Below, in pieces: positions 23,401 through 35,440 of a stretch of 64,000 nucleotides of DNA; position 1 is the first letter of the stretch, and the number at the start of each line of letters is the position of its first letter. Under the pieces are notes generated by a model, which saw only the letters and a program-made list of their open reading frames with translations, did not search any database and was not told the origin of the DNA. Source of the DNA: Medicago truncatula (taxonomy: Eukaryota > Streptophyta > Magnoliopsida > Fabales > Fabaceae); NCBI RefSeq assembly GCF_003473485.1, contig NC_053045.1:51750494-51814493 (forward strand). Reading direction: 5' to 3'. Both the position numbers and the translations under genes were made by a program.

Positions 23401-26400
23401 AGAAGCAAAAATCTCTAACTTGGTTATGTAATGCATAAACGCATCAACCAATAGGTGCGACCATATTTCCTTTGATTTTATCAAATTCCCAAATCAGATT
23501 TCTTTGTAAGGCGTCACTCCTCATCAAAAGCCAAACTTAGTTCTTCCTTCCTTCCCAAAACCCACAAATCCCAAAATCCTAATTTCACAACACAAAACTC
23601 AACAGAACCCTGAAACTAGATTCTAGTGTTTGCAATGCAAGCATGTCCTGCCTTTACCCACATTCAGTAACTTATGCCCTATTAAAGCATAACACCCCAA
23701 AAAACCAGTAAGTCGACCCACTAAATATATCAGCAAGTCACCAATGTAAAGCAAATAATTATCCCCTATAAAAAGGAACCCTGGCTTTCTACTCTATAAT
23801 CTGACCAGAACTACTATAGTACTATCTCAAGCAAAAAATAGGCAACCATGTAAGTACTACATATGTATAACACGGTATTATATATGTCCCTAAATATAAG
23901 CCCTCTTTCACCAATTCGTAAGAATTTAAAAAAAAAATTGTGTATTGAGTAATTAAATCTAGTTATTCATTTTAAAATCTGACAACAATGTCTATTGAAT
24001 TTCCAAAATTGGCCTAAAAATTTTGGGATTCATTTTTCTACTTAATTAATGATTGTAGGGGTATTTTTGTAAATATCATAATTAATGCCTCTAGTAATTT
24101 GGAAAAAAAGTTTATAAAAAGGGGCAAAACTTCAAAAGAGGTTTATATTTAGGGATTGACATTCTACAATCATAATTTGCAGTCCGAACCGTCAAAGAAG
24201 CCTAACAAATAGTTTATGGAATAGGATAATGAAATTGAAAAAAATAATTAAAGAATATATTATCTAGGATATTGAAAAAGAAAAGTCAAAGAAAAAATGG
24301 CAAACATTCAAAGTAGCTTATAAGCTCAAGACATACACAAAAATTATGGTATCTGGAACAATGAAGCTGAAAACTCAAAGTATAAATCATTCAATATGTT
24401 CTGAAAGAACGATCTAATTAAAATGGATTATGGAAAAATTCTGAAACTGACTTGTTTCACAATTTCTGCTTCTGATAAAAATGGAGACCAGTCCAGCAAC
24501 AAGGACATATTAGACTTAAAATGCTCCTGGTGATTTAGTTTTTCCAGGTATCCGGTTGATGGATTACACTTGTAATTTACCTGAAATTAACATCATTGTA
24601 TCAATTGGAAATACTAGAGTAAAACCTTCGTTGTATAAAAGGGTTATCATCATAATGAGAATACAAGCAACGTTTCACATCATAATGATGGATGCAGTGG
24701 TGACCCTAAGAACGGGTGGGATGGGCTCTAACTTTTCAGAGGCACCAACAAAGTTTTTGCATTGAAGTATTATAAATATTAAAATTAAAACTGAAAAAAA
24801 AAATTGTATTACATCTTCAAGAAAAAGAGATTGCAATCCAGTTAGTTGAAAAATAAGGTGGAACATTAGAGTCTCTCACGCTTGATATTGTTTGAAACTT
24901 TTCATGCCATGGAACACACCAATGAACTTGAGAGAATTTATCTAATTTTTGTTACCAAAAATTCTATGGTTAAAATTTCTCTCAATGCACGTAGTTAAAT
25001 TTTAGTATTTTAAATAACCTTTTATGGTTAATTGTTTTCATGTATTATAGATCAAACAATTGACTCACTTAACATAAGCATTAAGTAATATAGAACATGT
25101 GAAAATATTTTGTATTTTTGTTTAGTATTAGAAGTCTTAGATCATCATTCTGTAATAAAAGCTTGAAAATCGTCTAAATTAGATCAGCATTTATAGATGT
25201 CTTAACTGCTCAATCATAATTAAACTTTATGCCCTGACCAAAAAAAAAAAAATTAAACTTTATGATATTCAACTCTACAAAGATATTTAATTATTTGTCA
25301 AAAGAAAGATATTTAATTATTTACCAAATTAATACAAACACTAGAGAATAATATTACCTATTGTGTGATTGAATTCTCGTTTTATATTTATGCAATTGAG
25401 TTTATTATCATTTAGCCTTCATGTCTGTTCTTAATGTTTTTCTTTAATTGATTGTTCTTGAATTGAATTTGAGATTGTCTTGCCATTGGGAGATGAGTAG
25501 TAATAACCAAAAATTGAGATTCTTTGCCATAGGAATATTGAAATATGATTATGTGTTCTTAAAAATCGATATTCTTAATGTTCTGCCTAATAATTAACCA
25601 CCTAAGGAATTAGCGATTTTATTGGATAAAAAGGATTGAGTCAATGAATTGTCATTGGCCTTTTTCAGTTGATTTGAACTTAATGTTAAGCAAACTTAAT
25701 TGTATTGATAGAGAATTCTAGAGCATGATAGCGAGGTGGAGGGGATTCAAATTAAATCCTGGTTGCTTGTTATAATCGTTAGTTAATTCAACATTTCACT
25801 GGTTCTTCGGCCAGACACCCGAGTTTGCAAAACAAAAAAAAATTGCAATTTAAACACAATCCATGTGGAGACAATCTTTCTAATCATTGTTACTAGGTAC
25901 AAATTTGTACACTTGTCAAATTATTATCAATATATAGTTGTCATGTAACTTTTTTGGCAACAAAATCAGCACAGCAAAGAAAATTAATATTTCAATTAAT
26001 GCACTATATAGAACTGGGAGTATAAAAATGAGAAATATTGCTCACCATGGGCACTACAATTCTGTCAAGTTGAGCTCGCATCAAGAATGTATAAGACAGA
26101 AGTCCAATGCTTTTAGTACATACCCTGATCAACGCAAACAAACAGTTTTTTTTTTTTTTTAAGAAAAAGGCAACTTGGGGACAAGAAAGAGAAAAGATAG
26201 CAAATTGTCTTTTTTGGCTTTATTTTAAAAATGTTGAACCATCCCGCCCGTTCCATCATGTGAGTAAGTTTAGATAACAATAGAAAGAGAGTGACTGAAA
26301 TAACCAACTAAGTTGTAAACATGTAATGTTAACCACAAAGGAATGATTTTTAGGCTGTGTCTCAGAGACAGAAATATCAAATTTGTAATAGTAGATCATG

Positions 26401-29047
26401 ATGTCTCCAAGAAGAAAATTATGTTTGTTTGATTGTGGTCTTGATTATTTTTTTTTTTTGGAAAACTATCCTATAAAATAATAGTGAAAATGTATTTTTC
26501 AAAACAAAAACAAAAAATCCATTTAGTAATATTAATTTGAGAACAGATAAACTGCTAGAGTGAAGAGTGATGGGGGAAGACACGGTGGTGAACGATACTT
26601 ATGTGGCAACTGTAAAGGTCTTAGGTGATGGTGGCAAGTGGCAGCAACAATGAAGGGTGGCAGGGCAGTGTGGGAGTAGACATGGTGGATGCTAGGTTAT
26701 CATACAATACATGTGAGTTGTCTCTCGATCCGTTACAAAAATGAACTCCAATAATATGAATCTCTAGTTTGTATCTATTTTGAACATGAATCTCATCTTA
26801 AATCATGATCCACTTTGATGAATCTTGATTCATTAGGATGAATTCTGATTCATTCTAATGAATCATTACCTATTTTCGGTGTAGCAAACAACTGTGTTTG
26901 TTAATTTTGTATGACCAATCACTTTTCTTTTGTCCTTTAATTGATGACTTAGAATCTTGAATTATTGAGGTTAGCGAAAAGAAAAACAACTCTAAAAAAC
27001 TAAAAACAAAGCATCATAATAAATAATTCAACAAGCATTTTTTTCAAGGACGAAAGGCAGTTTTTTAAAGTTGTAATGAAATACACCCTTAGACTTAGAG
27101 TAGTAATTTACAGTTGTTTCAGGCTAAACTTCTGTATCGATATACAAATTAAGGTAGCCACATCATGTCAAAATAGTTAGAAACATAATGCATAAACAAA
27201 ATATAACATAAAGTCATGCGAAGTTCTGTTTTCAAGCCCTTACATATCATTCACGTGGCAGCTGAAGACAATTGCATCTGCACCCAATCTCATACTACCA
27301 GTCTTAAAACCGTTTCCATCTGCACGGCCAAATTGAAAAATAAAATATACAAGAAAATACCAAATACTTAGAATAAAGAATGCCATAGTCCATACACTGT
27401 CCAATTGCAAATTCTGAGATCTTATCCGAAAATCCAAAACTCATGCAGCGTTGCATTGCTTCTGGACCCATTCCATTACCATCGTCTGGTTGACAGTGTC
27501 AGCACAAAATCAAAACAGCTAAAATATATTTACATACTTATTTAGAAGTAAGAACTTAGAAAGCAGTATGTTACACAAGATACAGAATTAGAAATTTAAA
27601 ATAACCTATGAGCTTTTATAATGAATGAGTAGCATAAGCAATATACCTTGAATCAACAATGCTGGACTTCCATCCTTCGGATTTAAAATCTTATCAACCT
27701 TAACAAAAGTAGCCCCATTATGTATCTACCTTATGAACAAAAGTCAACAATGAAATCCCAAATTAAGAAAATGAAATGCAAAATATTAATGACAGTTAAG
27801 GATTGGCAAAAAGACACAGTAATGAAGGTGATAGACATTAAGATTTAACGTTAACATATGCAACAATGATTGAAGAATAAAATATTTCTTAGATTTTATA
27901 TTGGGCGTAAATCATCATTATAAATAATATGAATGATATGAATGTGACATCAAAATCTACTCCAAAATGGATCATTTATTTCTATAAAAGATAAATTGCT
28001 CTTTGTGGTGCCTGCTTAAATCCAATCCCCTTCCTTAAAAGTCAGATTCTTACAGTTTTTTGTAGTTCATATATTTTAATTCAATCTAGGTAAAAGGAAA
28101 TGGCAACAAGATCAAAACAAAAAAGAAATAGGATAGGGAGACAACACAAATCATTAGATAGCACAGTTTATATACTTCAAAACTTTTGCTTTCATAGTTC
28201 AACATAAGAAAAATTACCTCATCAACTGCATTATCAAGAAGCTCGGCTATGGCTGCAGACACAAAAATGGAGGTAAACACCAACTCATGAAGAGAATCAC
28301 AAAGGTAAAGCATATAAAAGAATCAGCAGACAGGATAAGTTTAGAAAGGCCTTTAGACATACCACCAAATACCCACTTGTGTGAAGTTGCGTTCGAGTGA
28401 AGGAACAAGGGATGGACATGAAGATAGTTTTTTGCACCTGCAGTTCATTTTAAAAATAAATACGCATTATCAAGCCAGAAAGTCAAACACCATTTGAACT
28501 ACATGCCACAAGCTACAAGCCACAAGCTTAACACATAGTATGTGAGATCTGAAAAATAAATTAATCGCTATGACAATCAAATGGAAAATAAGTTGTAAGT
28601 AATCATCATTCTATGAATATAACCTAGATTAACAGAGCATTGGCAGGGTTACATAACAACCATGGAACATAGCAGTAGTTAAATATATTTATTTGAGAAA
28701 CTTAATATTGGATTACATTGTGAGCTGACTTTTGAACCAAGTCTGTTATCATAGTTTCCTGCTTTCCAAAACTTTCTACATAGCGGTGCTGCAGAAATTG
28801 GTTGTGGACTGGAAAGGCTAATGTCATCCACTGACAAAAATCCTGATTCCGATGCACATGTAACACTGCGACAAGAACTAAGACCACTGGAAACTATATT
28901 TTCTTCCGAAATTTGACTTGCAGAATGACTTTTATGCTTGGTTAGTTGGCGTGTTTTAGTCTCAATTTGGTTTGCACTACAAACAGCTTCAATGTCATCC
29001 CCCCCTTCATTGTCACTAGATAAATGGACAATTTCTATTGCTTCCAT
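17444..29047 (-). CDS. MORC: MORC-family GHKL ATPase, 654 residues
   Basis: Nineteen exons on the minus strand, in phase (1965 nt): 28717-29047, 28363-28437, 28218-28252, 27647-27725, 27396-27485, 27244-27319, 26046-26124, 24452-24580, 22890-22991, 22693-22794, 22455-22607, 21887-21976, 19786-19837, 19571-19682, 19179-19345, 19018-19097, 18440-18519, 18133-18175, 17444-17533. The acidic N-terminus (MEAIEIVHLSSDNEGGDD) is followed by APLCRKFWKAGNY, the GHKL ATP-binding motifs ELLDNAVDE (about 139-147), DDGNG (174-178) and YGNGFKTGSMRLGAD (204-218), the S5-like region with GFLKEAPDVDIHGFNVYHKN, and a C-terminal coiled coil. Plant MORC proteins are nuclear ATPases that compact chromatin and silence transposons with RNA-directed DNA methylation, and CRT1/MORC1 also affects immunity. 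Length and layout suit the MORC1/MORC2/MORC6 group; which one is not decided. GMGP replaces the GMDP usual after DDGNG. The introns hold many transposons. Confidence 0.95.
20336..21440. repeat. Foldback element with nested LTR pieces in a MORC intron
   Basis: The left side (from 20341, GGTTGTCAATGAACCGAACC) and the right side (21220-21390, rich in GAGCCGAACCGAGTT and TTCGAGCTG) are inverted relatives made of short GAACCGA/CGAGTT steps. The same family occurs at 34403-34968. Inserted material at 20374-20570 and perhaps 20920-21060 (several AGTCCCACAT motifs) is LTR-like. Exact borders and a target duplication were not found. It lies in the intron between 19838 and 21886. Confidence 0.6.
20374..20570 (-). 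mobile_element. TRIM-like miniature LTR element remnant
   Basis: Two related blocks, 20374-20427 and 20447-20501, both read CAAATTATGGGG then CCTTACAAA, CCGG and TTATAAGGTGAGG. Between them, on the minus strand, is TGGTATCAGAGCC (20431-20443), the initiator-methionine tRNA primer-binding site used by plant copia and TRIM elements, placed directly after an LTR-like end (ATTTGTGACA). The outer block also carries TCCCACATCGG on the minus strand. The internal domain is almost absent, so this is a collapsed TRIM or LTR junction. Confidence 0.6.
23090..23383. mobile_element. Stowaway-like MITE in a MORC intron
   Basis: The termini CTCCCTCCGTCCC and GGGACGGAGGGAG are perfect inverted repeats flanked by TA (23088-23089 and 23384-23385), the mark of Stowaway/Tc1-mariner MITEs. 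It is 294 bp, non-coding and sits between the exons at 22890-22991 and 24452-24580. Confidence 0.88.
23885..24161. mobile_element. Second, more diverged Stowaway-like MITE
   Basis: Ends TGTCCCTAAATATAAGCCC and, reversed, TGTCAATCCCTAAATATAAA are imperfect inverted repeats. It lies 500 bp from the first MITE in the same intron. The internal sequence shares the TTTAGGGA style of the 23090 copy, so the two may be relatives. Confidence 0.55.
25340..25940. repeat. Possible old LTR-retrotransposon leader in a MORC intron
   Basis: Contains phrases such as CATGTGGAGACAATC followed by ACTAGGTACAAATTTGTAC, similar to the region just outside plant gypsy/copia primer-binding sites. No LTR borders or coding sequence seen. 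Confidence 0.25.
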
Positions 29048-29584
29048 ATCTATACCTGTTTGTTATGTATCACCAAAGCAAATATTAATCATAAATTCGT
29101 TTGTTATTTATTAATATAAGAGTAGAGAGATCAAAACATAAAATATTGTGTAGAGGAAAATCATTATTCTTTAATTTTCATTAAATATAAGTAACATTAT
29201 CTCAAAATTTAAACAATAGTTACCGAAAATAAAATGAAACATTCAAAATGACATATAAAAAACTCTCAGCAACTTACTACATTTAATTTTTCCCCAAAAA
29301 AAAAGTTACTAGTATCATTTATTTCAAACTAGGAATGTTTAAGCAATTTTCAACTCCTTCGGAAAAAAGCAATTTTCAACAAAATCCCCTTCCTTACCCC
29401 GCCAAAATAGTTGTAGGTTTTCTTCAATATCAGTTCAAGAAAATATTCATCAACTTCAAAACACCCATAAATTAATAAAATAAAAAATTTCTCGAAAATT
29501 TCAAAGTGAATATCAACCTAGAAAGAAACGCACAGGGAAACGATACCGAGAACATGTAAAGCAAAGGGAAAAGTAAAAATCCAA

Positions 29585-29977
29585 AAGTGTATGTTTGGTT
29601 ATACTTTTGGAAGAGGGAAAACTGAAAATTGATTCCGAAATAGTAAAATTGATTTTGAAAGTAGATTTTAGCTGAAGCTAGAAATTGTAGCTTCTAATTC
29701 TAAAATTAATTTTTACACACAGATTATTGTTAATGATAGATACTTTACTTTCTAGTCACTTTTAGAAGAGGAAAAATTGAATAAATAAAATAGTAAAATT
29801 GATTTTGACATGTTTGATTTAACCGAAGCTAGAGATCGTAGCTTATAATTCTAAAATTGATTTTTACACTCAGATTATTGTTAATGATAGATACTTTACT
29901 TTTCTACTCACTTTTAGCCGGAATAATTTTACATAATCAAAATTAATTTTTCACTCACCGGATAACCAAACATAAGC
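29585..29977. mobile_element. Foldback MITE with an internal tandem duplication
   Basis: Ends TATGTTTGGTTAT (about 29590) and ATAACCAAACATA (about 29962-29974) are inverted. Inside, a unit of roughly 160 bp occurs twice in direct orientation (about 29608-29766 and 29767-29925). Both contain TGAAGCTAGA or CGAAGCTAGA and then CAGATTATTGTTAATGATAG. It lies upstream of the MORC ATG, in the inferred 5' UTR intron. Confidence 0.7.
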
Positions 29978-30190
29978 TAACATTAACTGAATGAAGCATT
30001 TATGAGATGAAATCAAAATCTCGTATATGAGATGAAAATCCACAAAACCTTTACAGCTGAAAATGCAAAGCGCGTTTGAAACGAAAATCAAAATCAACAG
30101 TGATTATATTGAAGTTGCATGCAGAAAATTTTAGTTAAATGCATGTATTGCCATTGCAGAGGGAAATAACGAAACGATTTTGTGGCGAAC

Positions 30191-30290
30191 CTAAATGGTG
30201 TAGAAGAGAGAGAAGAAGAGATTGAGTTGACGGAGAAGACGCACCGAGTTGAGAGTGTATGAGTGAAGGTGGCAAGCAATGTTTTCAACT
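30191..30290 (-). other. Likely 5' UTR exon of the MORC gene
   Basis: On the minus strand a CT/AG-rich leader ends with CACCATTTAG before a donor GTTCGCCACA. An acceptor (AACAAACAG) lies about 10 bases before the ATG at 29047. Splicing these would give a leader intron of about 1.1 kb. This is inference from splice signals. Confidence 0.4.
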
Positions 30291-31448
30291 CGTTCTCTCA
30301 CTCTGCTTTCTCACAGCTACGTACGGTCCTTAACAAACAAGTTATAACAACTAGCCTCGGTTATGGAGCACAATATTTATGTGAACTTTATTATACTCTC
30401 CTTAATTAATCATTACTTTATCTCTTTTTTTTTTTATTACATTACTTTATCTTATTGTTGACGCACAATCCTTCTAGTTATATTTATAAACAAACAATTT
30501 ATTAGATATTTATTGAATAACAAATATATCTAATCTATATATAGATTGATACATTAGATATTTAATAAATCTAAAAAATTGTTTTTTATTTTTATATATA
30601 AATGAAGATGATGCATTATACTTTATGAATTTTTTACCTTAAACATTGTGAAAGAAAAAATTACTTTTCTTTACAAAACAATTAACTACTCGATCCTATC
30701 TCAAAAGTAAACAACAACAAAAATTTATACCCTTTTCAAAAAAAAAAGTAGTTGAACTCATTTAATAAGAGTTGCACTTTTTTAAATTGCCTATAGAAAC
30801 TTGTTTCATGAAAATAAAAGAGTTATTGAAAAATATGATATCCATTAATTGGTGGGTAATTGAAAAATAATAATGATAAATATGGTATAAATATTATTTT
30901 TTGTTTATATTTTTTTCTAAAAAAAATTACTATTTACGTTTTTGTTGTTTATATTTAAAAAAATTTATCCATATATATAAGCATCTATAAGATGAATTTA
31001 TTATTAATTTTTCAAACACACCCCTTGTTAATAGCAATCATTTTGAAAAATTGATGAAATGGTGTGATAGATTGATGATTTGATAAAAATAGTGGAATAG
31101 TGAGAAAATGATGTGTTGAATAAATGTGAAAAAATTGAAGTTTCTATGTATCATTATTGTTGTTGATTTTAGCTTTAAATTTGAAGATTTTAAAGTTAGA
31201 CATGTGTTAATATAAAAAAGAATGTCACATGACATTGTGCGCGGGAATGTTAAATGAAATTGATCAACCATAATGTGATATGTGGCTTTCTCTTTTTAAA
31301 ATAAAATGGATAAATTTAAAAAAAAAAAAAAAAACTTGTAAAGAGAGAGAAGAAAACAAAAGTCACATGATATACCGTGGTTGAACAATATCATAGTGAT
31401 TTTTCAGTCACAATGTCACACAAATAGGGTTCTACTTTAGAAAAAAGG

Positions 31449-31618
31449 TTTTGCTAACGAGTGTCCTAAGGACACTCTTTAAGAATTCTAAATTAAGAAA
31501 TTATGCATTGAAAATTTTAAAGCTTCGATTTTTGATACATTGAATGCACAAGTTTTCATCAAAACTTATTACCTAAAGTCTTTAAAGAGTGAACTTAGAG
31601 CACTCGTTAACATTTTCC
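31449..31618. mobile_element. Short MITE with inverted ends
   Basis: The left end reads GCTAACGAGTGTCC and then GACACTCTTTAAG. The right end, reversed, reads GTTAACGAGTGCTC and then TTCACTCTTTAAAG. The arms pair over about 35 bases. No clear target duplication. Non-coding. Confidence 0.65.
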
Positions 31619-31819
31619 TTATAAAAAAAGATTTAATATCAACTTTTTAAAGTATGTGGCCAAAAACGTCGCTTGTCAGATCGGATTGAAGGAGTATTGT
31701 AGTGTAGTCTAGTCGCCATGAGTCTAGCTTAGTTGATATAAATGTCATATATAATATGTAGAGGGTTGATTGGTGGTCGAATTTGAACGTTTGAAACAAA
31801 AATCATTATCGGGTGCTTA

Positions 31820-32012
31820 ATTGAACTCCGTTGTTGGTGTTGGTTCATTGAGGAGTTGTTGTTAGGGGTTTCAGCATGTTTGATGGTGCTGATGGTTTTT
31901 CTTCGGGGGTTTTGGTGTTTTTATTTTTCCCTTTTGGTATAATATTTGGGATCTAATACCCTAGTGTTTATCATTCTTTATATATATATAATATTTGCCA
32001 TTAAAACAAAAT
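31820..32012 (+). mobile_element. LINE 3'-end fragment
   Basis: A GT-rich stretch (GGGGGTTTTGGTGTTTTT) leads into TTTGGGATCTAATACCCTAG and ends with a TATATATA/ATATTTGCCATTAAAAC tail. This matches the usual look of plant LINE 3' UTRs. No reverse-transcriptase sequence is attached. Confidence 0.5.
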
Positions 32013-34402
32013 GCAAGGGTTGTGGTCCAAATTTCAAAGATCTCACTTATTCATTTTAAAAGGTGAAGATATAACTACTTAAAAAAGAAAAAGTAGTAGT
32101 GTTTATAATGTGATATGTGGCTTTCTCTCCCATATTATTAGATAAATTTTAAAAATTCTTCACGTCAGAATTGTGTTAAAATGTAAAAAACATCATCTGA
32201 AAAATAAACTTATAAATCTTAAAATAAGTTATAAGTTTTATTAAACATAGCTTTTTTATTAAACAATTTTTTTTTAAAGGTATTAGACCATCTAGAATGG
32301 GAGATCCTTTCCCTATTTAGTAACCATGCTAAATAGGCACCCCCATAACATCAATTAATATGGTACTTATAAAAATGAGTGTTTGTATATGCACCATCTC
32401 TCTTCTATTACACATGGATCCCTCACGTACAATCAATTCTATTTTTGTATTATTTTATTTAATTTTTAAAAATAAATTATATAATAGTTGCAAGAGTAAT
32501 ATTTTAATCGATCAACATTGGATTTTCAACAATTTTTTTTTTTTTACAACAACAAATAATTTATCCACCTGAATGAAAAAAAAAATATATGATGATTGTA
32601 TTTAACAAATAATTTATCATCATTTATTTTAAACTACTTCGATATTTTAAAATTATATAATTTTGAATATGTATATAAATTATTATTAATATTTAATTAT
32701 ATAGAGTTATTGCTGGGATCCAATTAATAATTGTTTTGAGGTTCTGGACCGAAGAAATTAAATGTTTATTAAGTATTAATTACAAAAGAAAATGATGCGT
32801 ACCGTCAAAACTCGTTTAAGCAACTAAATATGATGCTGCATTGTGGATGGTCTTAGACAATCTTATAAGTTAACTTCTTACCCTCGCCATCTCTCTTTAA
32901 ACAGAAGTGTTCATTAAGTATGAAAATATTCTGATTCACTGTCAATGGATTCGTATTCTGAACCGCATTAAATGCACTGCTTGTTATGGCAAAAAAATAC
33001 TATGCTATCACTGTCAAGGCTGGTTGCCTCTCTGTTCTTCTAGTTCCTTCAAAAGAAACTAATGCGTACTAAAAGCTACAGAGCTTTTTTGAACATAAAA
33101 ACAAAACATCTTTCAATATAATCATAAAAGAGTTGCCATTTTCCTTAAAAAAAAAAATGTCATTTAGCTTGGACCAATTGAATAATTGGTTTATGATGGA
33201 CCAATTTTTTTAATATTTAGATTAGACTATCCATCAAATCTTATCGAACTCTATCCACACTAAATCTTAGCCATCACCAACTCTATCTCTTTCATTGTTC
33301 TCTCACTAGTAACCGGATTCAATCTCTCTACTTCCTCAATTACCCATTCCACTCCTTCAATTCTCCATCCTTTCACTCTTTAGTATTTTTTCATTTGCTT
33401 GTTATTATTTCAAATTCCAAATTAGTGAAACGGCAGTTTTTATATCAATATTATTCAAGAAGTTCCATTGAAATGGCGTTAGGTTCAAGATTAGCCGTAG
33501 CAATATATAACTAAATCAAAAAATTATTATGGTGATGGATTTAAAGTTGAAATTGATCCCAAACTTAAATAGAGGAACTTCTTTCTCATGGATTATTCTT
33601 CTCACAGTGTAACTTTGATGTTTAAATTGATCTCACAATGCAACTTTGTAACCATAAATTGATCTCATTAGGGGAAGAAAATTACCAATGCTTTGGAAGG
33701 AACTGGTGGTTCAGAAAGTTTATTTTATGTTTTATATGTGAATACGAGCTTCTTCCCAATTTGATAGTGTGTGCAGAGAAATAAAGTTGATGTGCGTTAG
33801 ATATAATATAGATAGACCATGATAAGTTTATGTGGAATGCTCTAATCTAAAGTTGAAATAAATGAGTCCATTATGGACCAACTATCTCATGGGTTCATTT
33901 TATACTCAATCCCGTAAAAGAATAAGAAACATCAACAAACACTACAAAATCGTTAAAAGATTTTGTTTGAATGTTTGGAGAAAATAATAAAGTAATGTTT
34001 ATAATTTATATATTTTTAAATTGAATAATTCATATAAATATTCTAAAATCCACTTCTATTATAATTTTTGAATATCCCAAAATTACAGGGATTTTGTATT
34101 ATAAAAAAAATAACATTTTTTTTACCAAATAAAAAAAATGAACTTAAAAGCCTTTGTCTCTCAAAAGGTCTTTATTTATTTCATTTACTCTGTTTTTTTT
34201 TTCTTCCGAAAATCATTCACTTTCTTCCTCTTAAAACTCACACACAGTCGCGGAGCCACCTTATACTCAGGGGGTTCATATGCACCTGCTCAATGTTTTG
34301 TTTTTACATTAAACCATGCACCTCATTTGCATCGACTCTCTTCCTTTTATACCAACACATGCCTTTCTTTTTGCAACACATCTCAATATGATTACCTCTA
34401 GT

Positions 34403-34566
34403 TATGGTTGACAATGAACCGAACCAACTCGATTCGACAATTGATTCGTCGAACTTGGTTCATGAACCAAATGGGCCGAACTTAAACTGAAAATTAAGTT
34501 CGTAAACTAATTGAGCTGAACTTGAACTAGATGTAGTTCGACTCGTTTAGTTCACGAGATGACTCG

Positions 34567-34615
<49 letters not shown>

Positions 34616-34968
34616 CATTTAAAAATATTTTAAAAACGAAGACAAAAGAATTCTTTGAGCAAATGAATTTAAAAATTGGTATAAATTCCAATATATTTAT
34701 GTATAAAAAATTTAAAATTCTTTGACTTTTGAGTTACGTGGTTCAAGTGGTTTTGCTCATTTTCATACTTAAAGTTATGTGTTTTGAACAGTCGAAATGA
34801 ACCTAATGAGCCGAACCAAACTGTTCGTGAACTTTAAACGAGCCGAACTTGAGATGAAAAAAAAGTTTCTGTCAAACTCGAACCGAGCCAATTCTTAACG
34901 AGTCGAATCGAGCTCATACATGTTCGATTCGACTCGAATCATTTCCAGCATAACCGCTAGTCAAAGTA
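34403..34968. repeat. Foldback repeat of GAACCGA type, nested, with a (TA)n tract
   Basis: Inverted arms (AATGAACCGAACCAACTCG on the left, CGAGTCGAATCGAGC and AATCATTTCC on the right) surround a TA dinucleotide tract at 34569-34614. It is the same family as 20336-21440. It sits inside the hAT element and so inserted later. Confidence 0.65.
34569..34614. repeat. (TA)n microsatellite
   Basis: About 22 TA units in a row in the centre of the foldback repeat. It may form a cruciform and is likely to vary in length. Confidence 0.9.
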
Positions 34969-35275
34969 ATTTATGAGACAAAAAAATTGCACCCCCTAAA
35001 CCAGGGTCCTAACAACGCCACTGCTCACACACAGAGTAGTATAAGAGAACCAATTAACCAGCCATGTACATATACATAGAGCACAAAGACACAAGCAAAA
35101 AGCAATCAAAATGGATCAACTTCAAAAGCCTAGGATGAGAAAATTTTGAACAAAGCGTTTGTTGATTTACAAGAGAGATACTATTGTCCTTAAAAAAAAA
35201 AAAGAGAGATACTATTTATACACCTTAAAAAAAAAAAGCTATTTATACAATAAATTATTTTTTTAGGGAAGTAAT

Positions 35276-35440
35276 TCAATGCTTTTCATTAGCTATCAAG
35301 TTACGGATACATGACGGTACATCATCAAAAACGAGAGAGCTAGTATGAGATGGGGCTACCCTAACTAATTCATGAACGACCCCATTGACTTGTCTGCTAT
35401 TGAACTCGACATGAGTTATACAATCAATTGTTGGCAAGAC
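35276..35440 (-). pseudogene. LINE-type RNase H fragment
   Basis: The minus strand reads VEFNSRQVNGVVHELVRVAP and then SSLVFDDVPSCIRNLIANE to a stop at 35276. This corresponds to the C-terminal end of RVT_3 RNase H domains found in plant LINEs (RQAN..AH.LAR). About 55 codons remain and the rest of the element is missing. Confidence 0.6.

Larger units (their letters stand above)
30300..34236. other. AT-rich intergenic region
   Basis: No gene found. It contains a MITE at 31449-31618 and a LINE 3'-end fragment at 31820-32010. The rest is long A/T runs and random short open frames. The promoter of the MORC gene must lie near 30300-30600. Confidence 0.45.
34245..35023. mobile_element. hAT-like non-autonomous element, 779 bp, with nested foldback
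   Basis: Termini CAGTCGCGG and, reversed, CAGTGGCGTTG are flanked by an 8-bp duplication CTCACACA (34237-34244 and 35024-35031), the hallmark of hAT insertion. It has no transposase. Its interior is interrupted by the foldback repeat 34403-34968. Confidence 0.78.

Noticed and set aside
34068..34401. Two overlapping open frames near the hAT element
   Set aside because: T-rich low-complexity translation crossing the element border; no domain.
34569..34614. Regulatory TATA cluster
   Set aside because: It is a plain dinucleotide microsatellite in a foldback element, not next to a gene.
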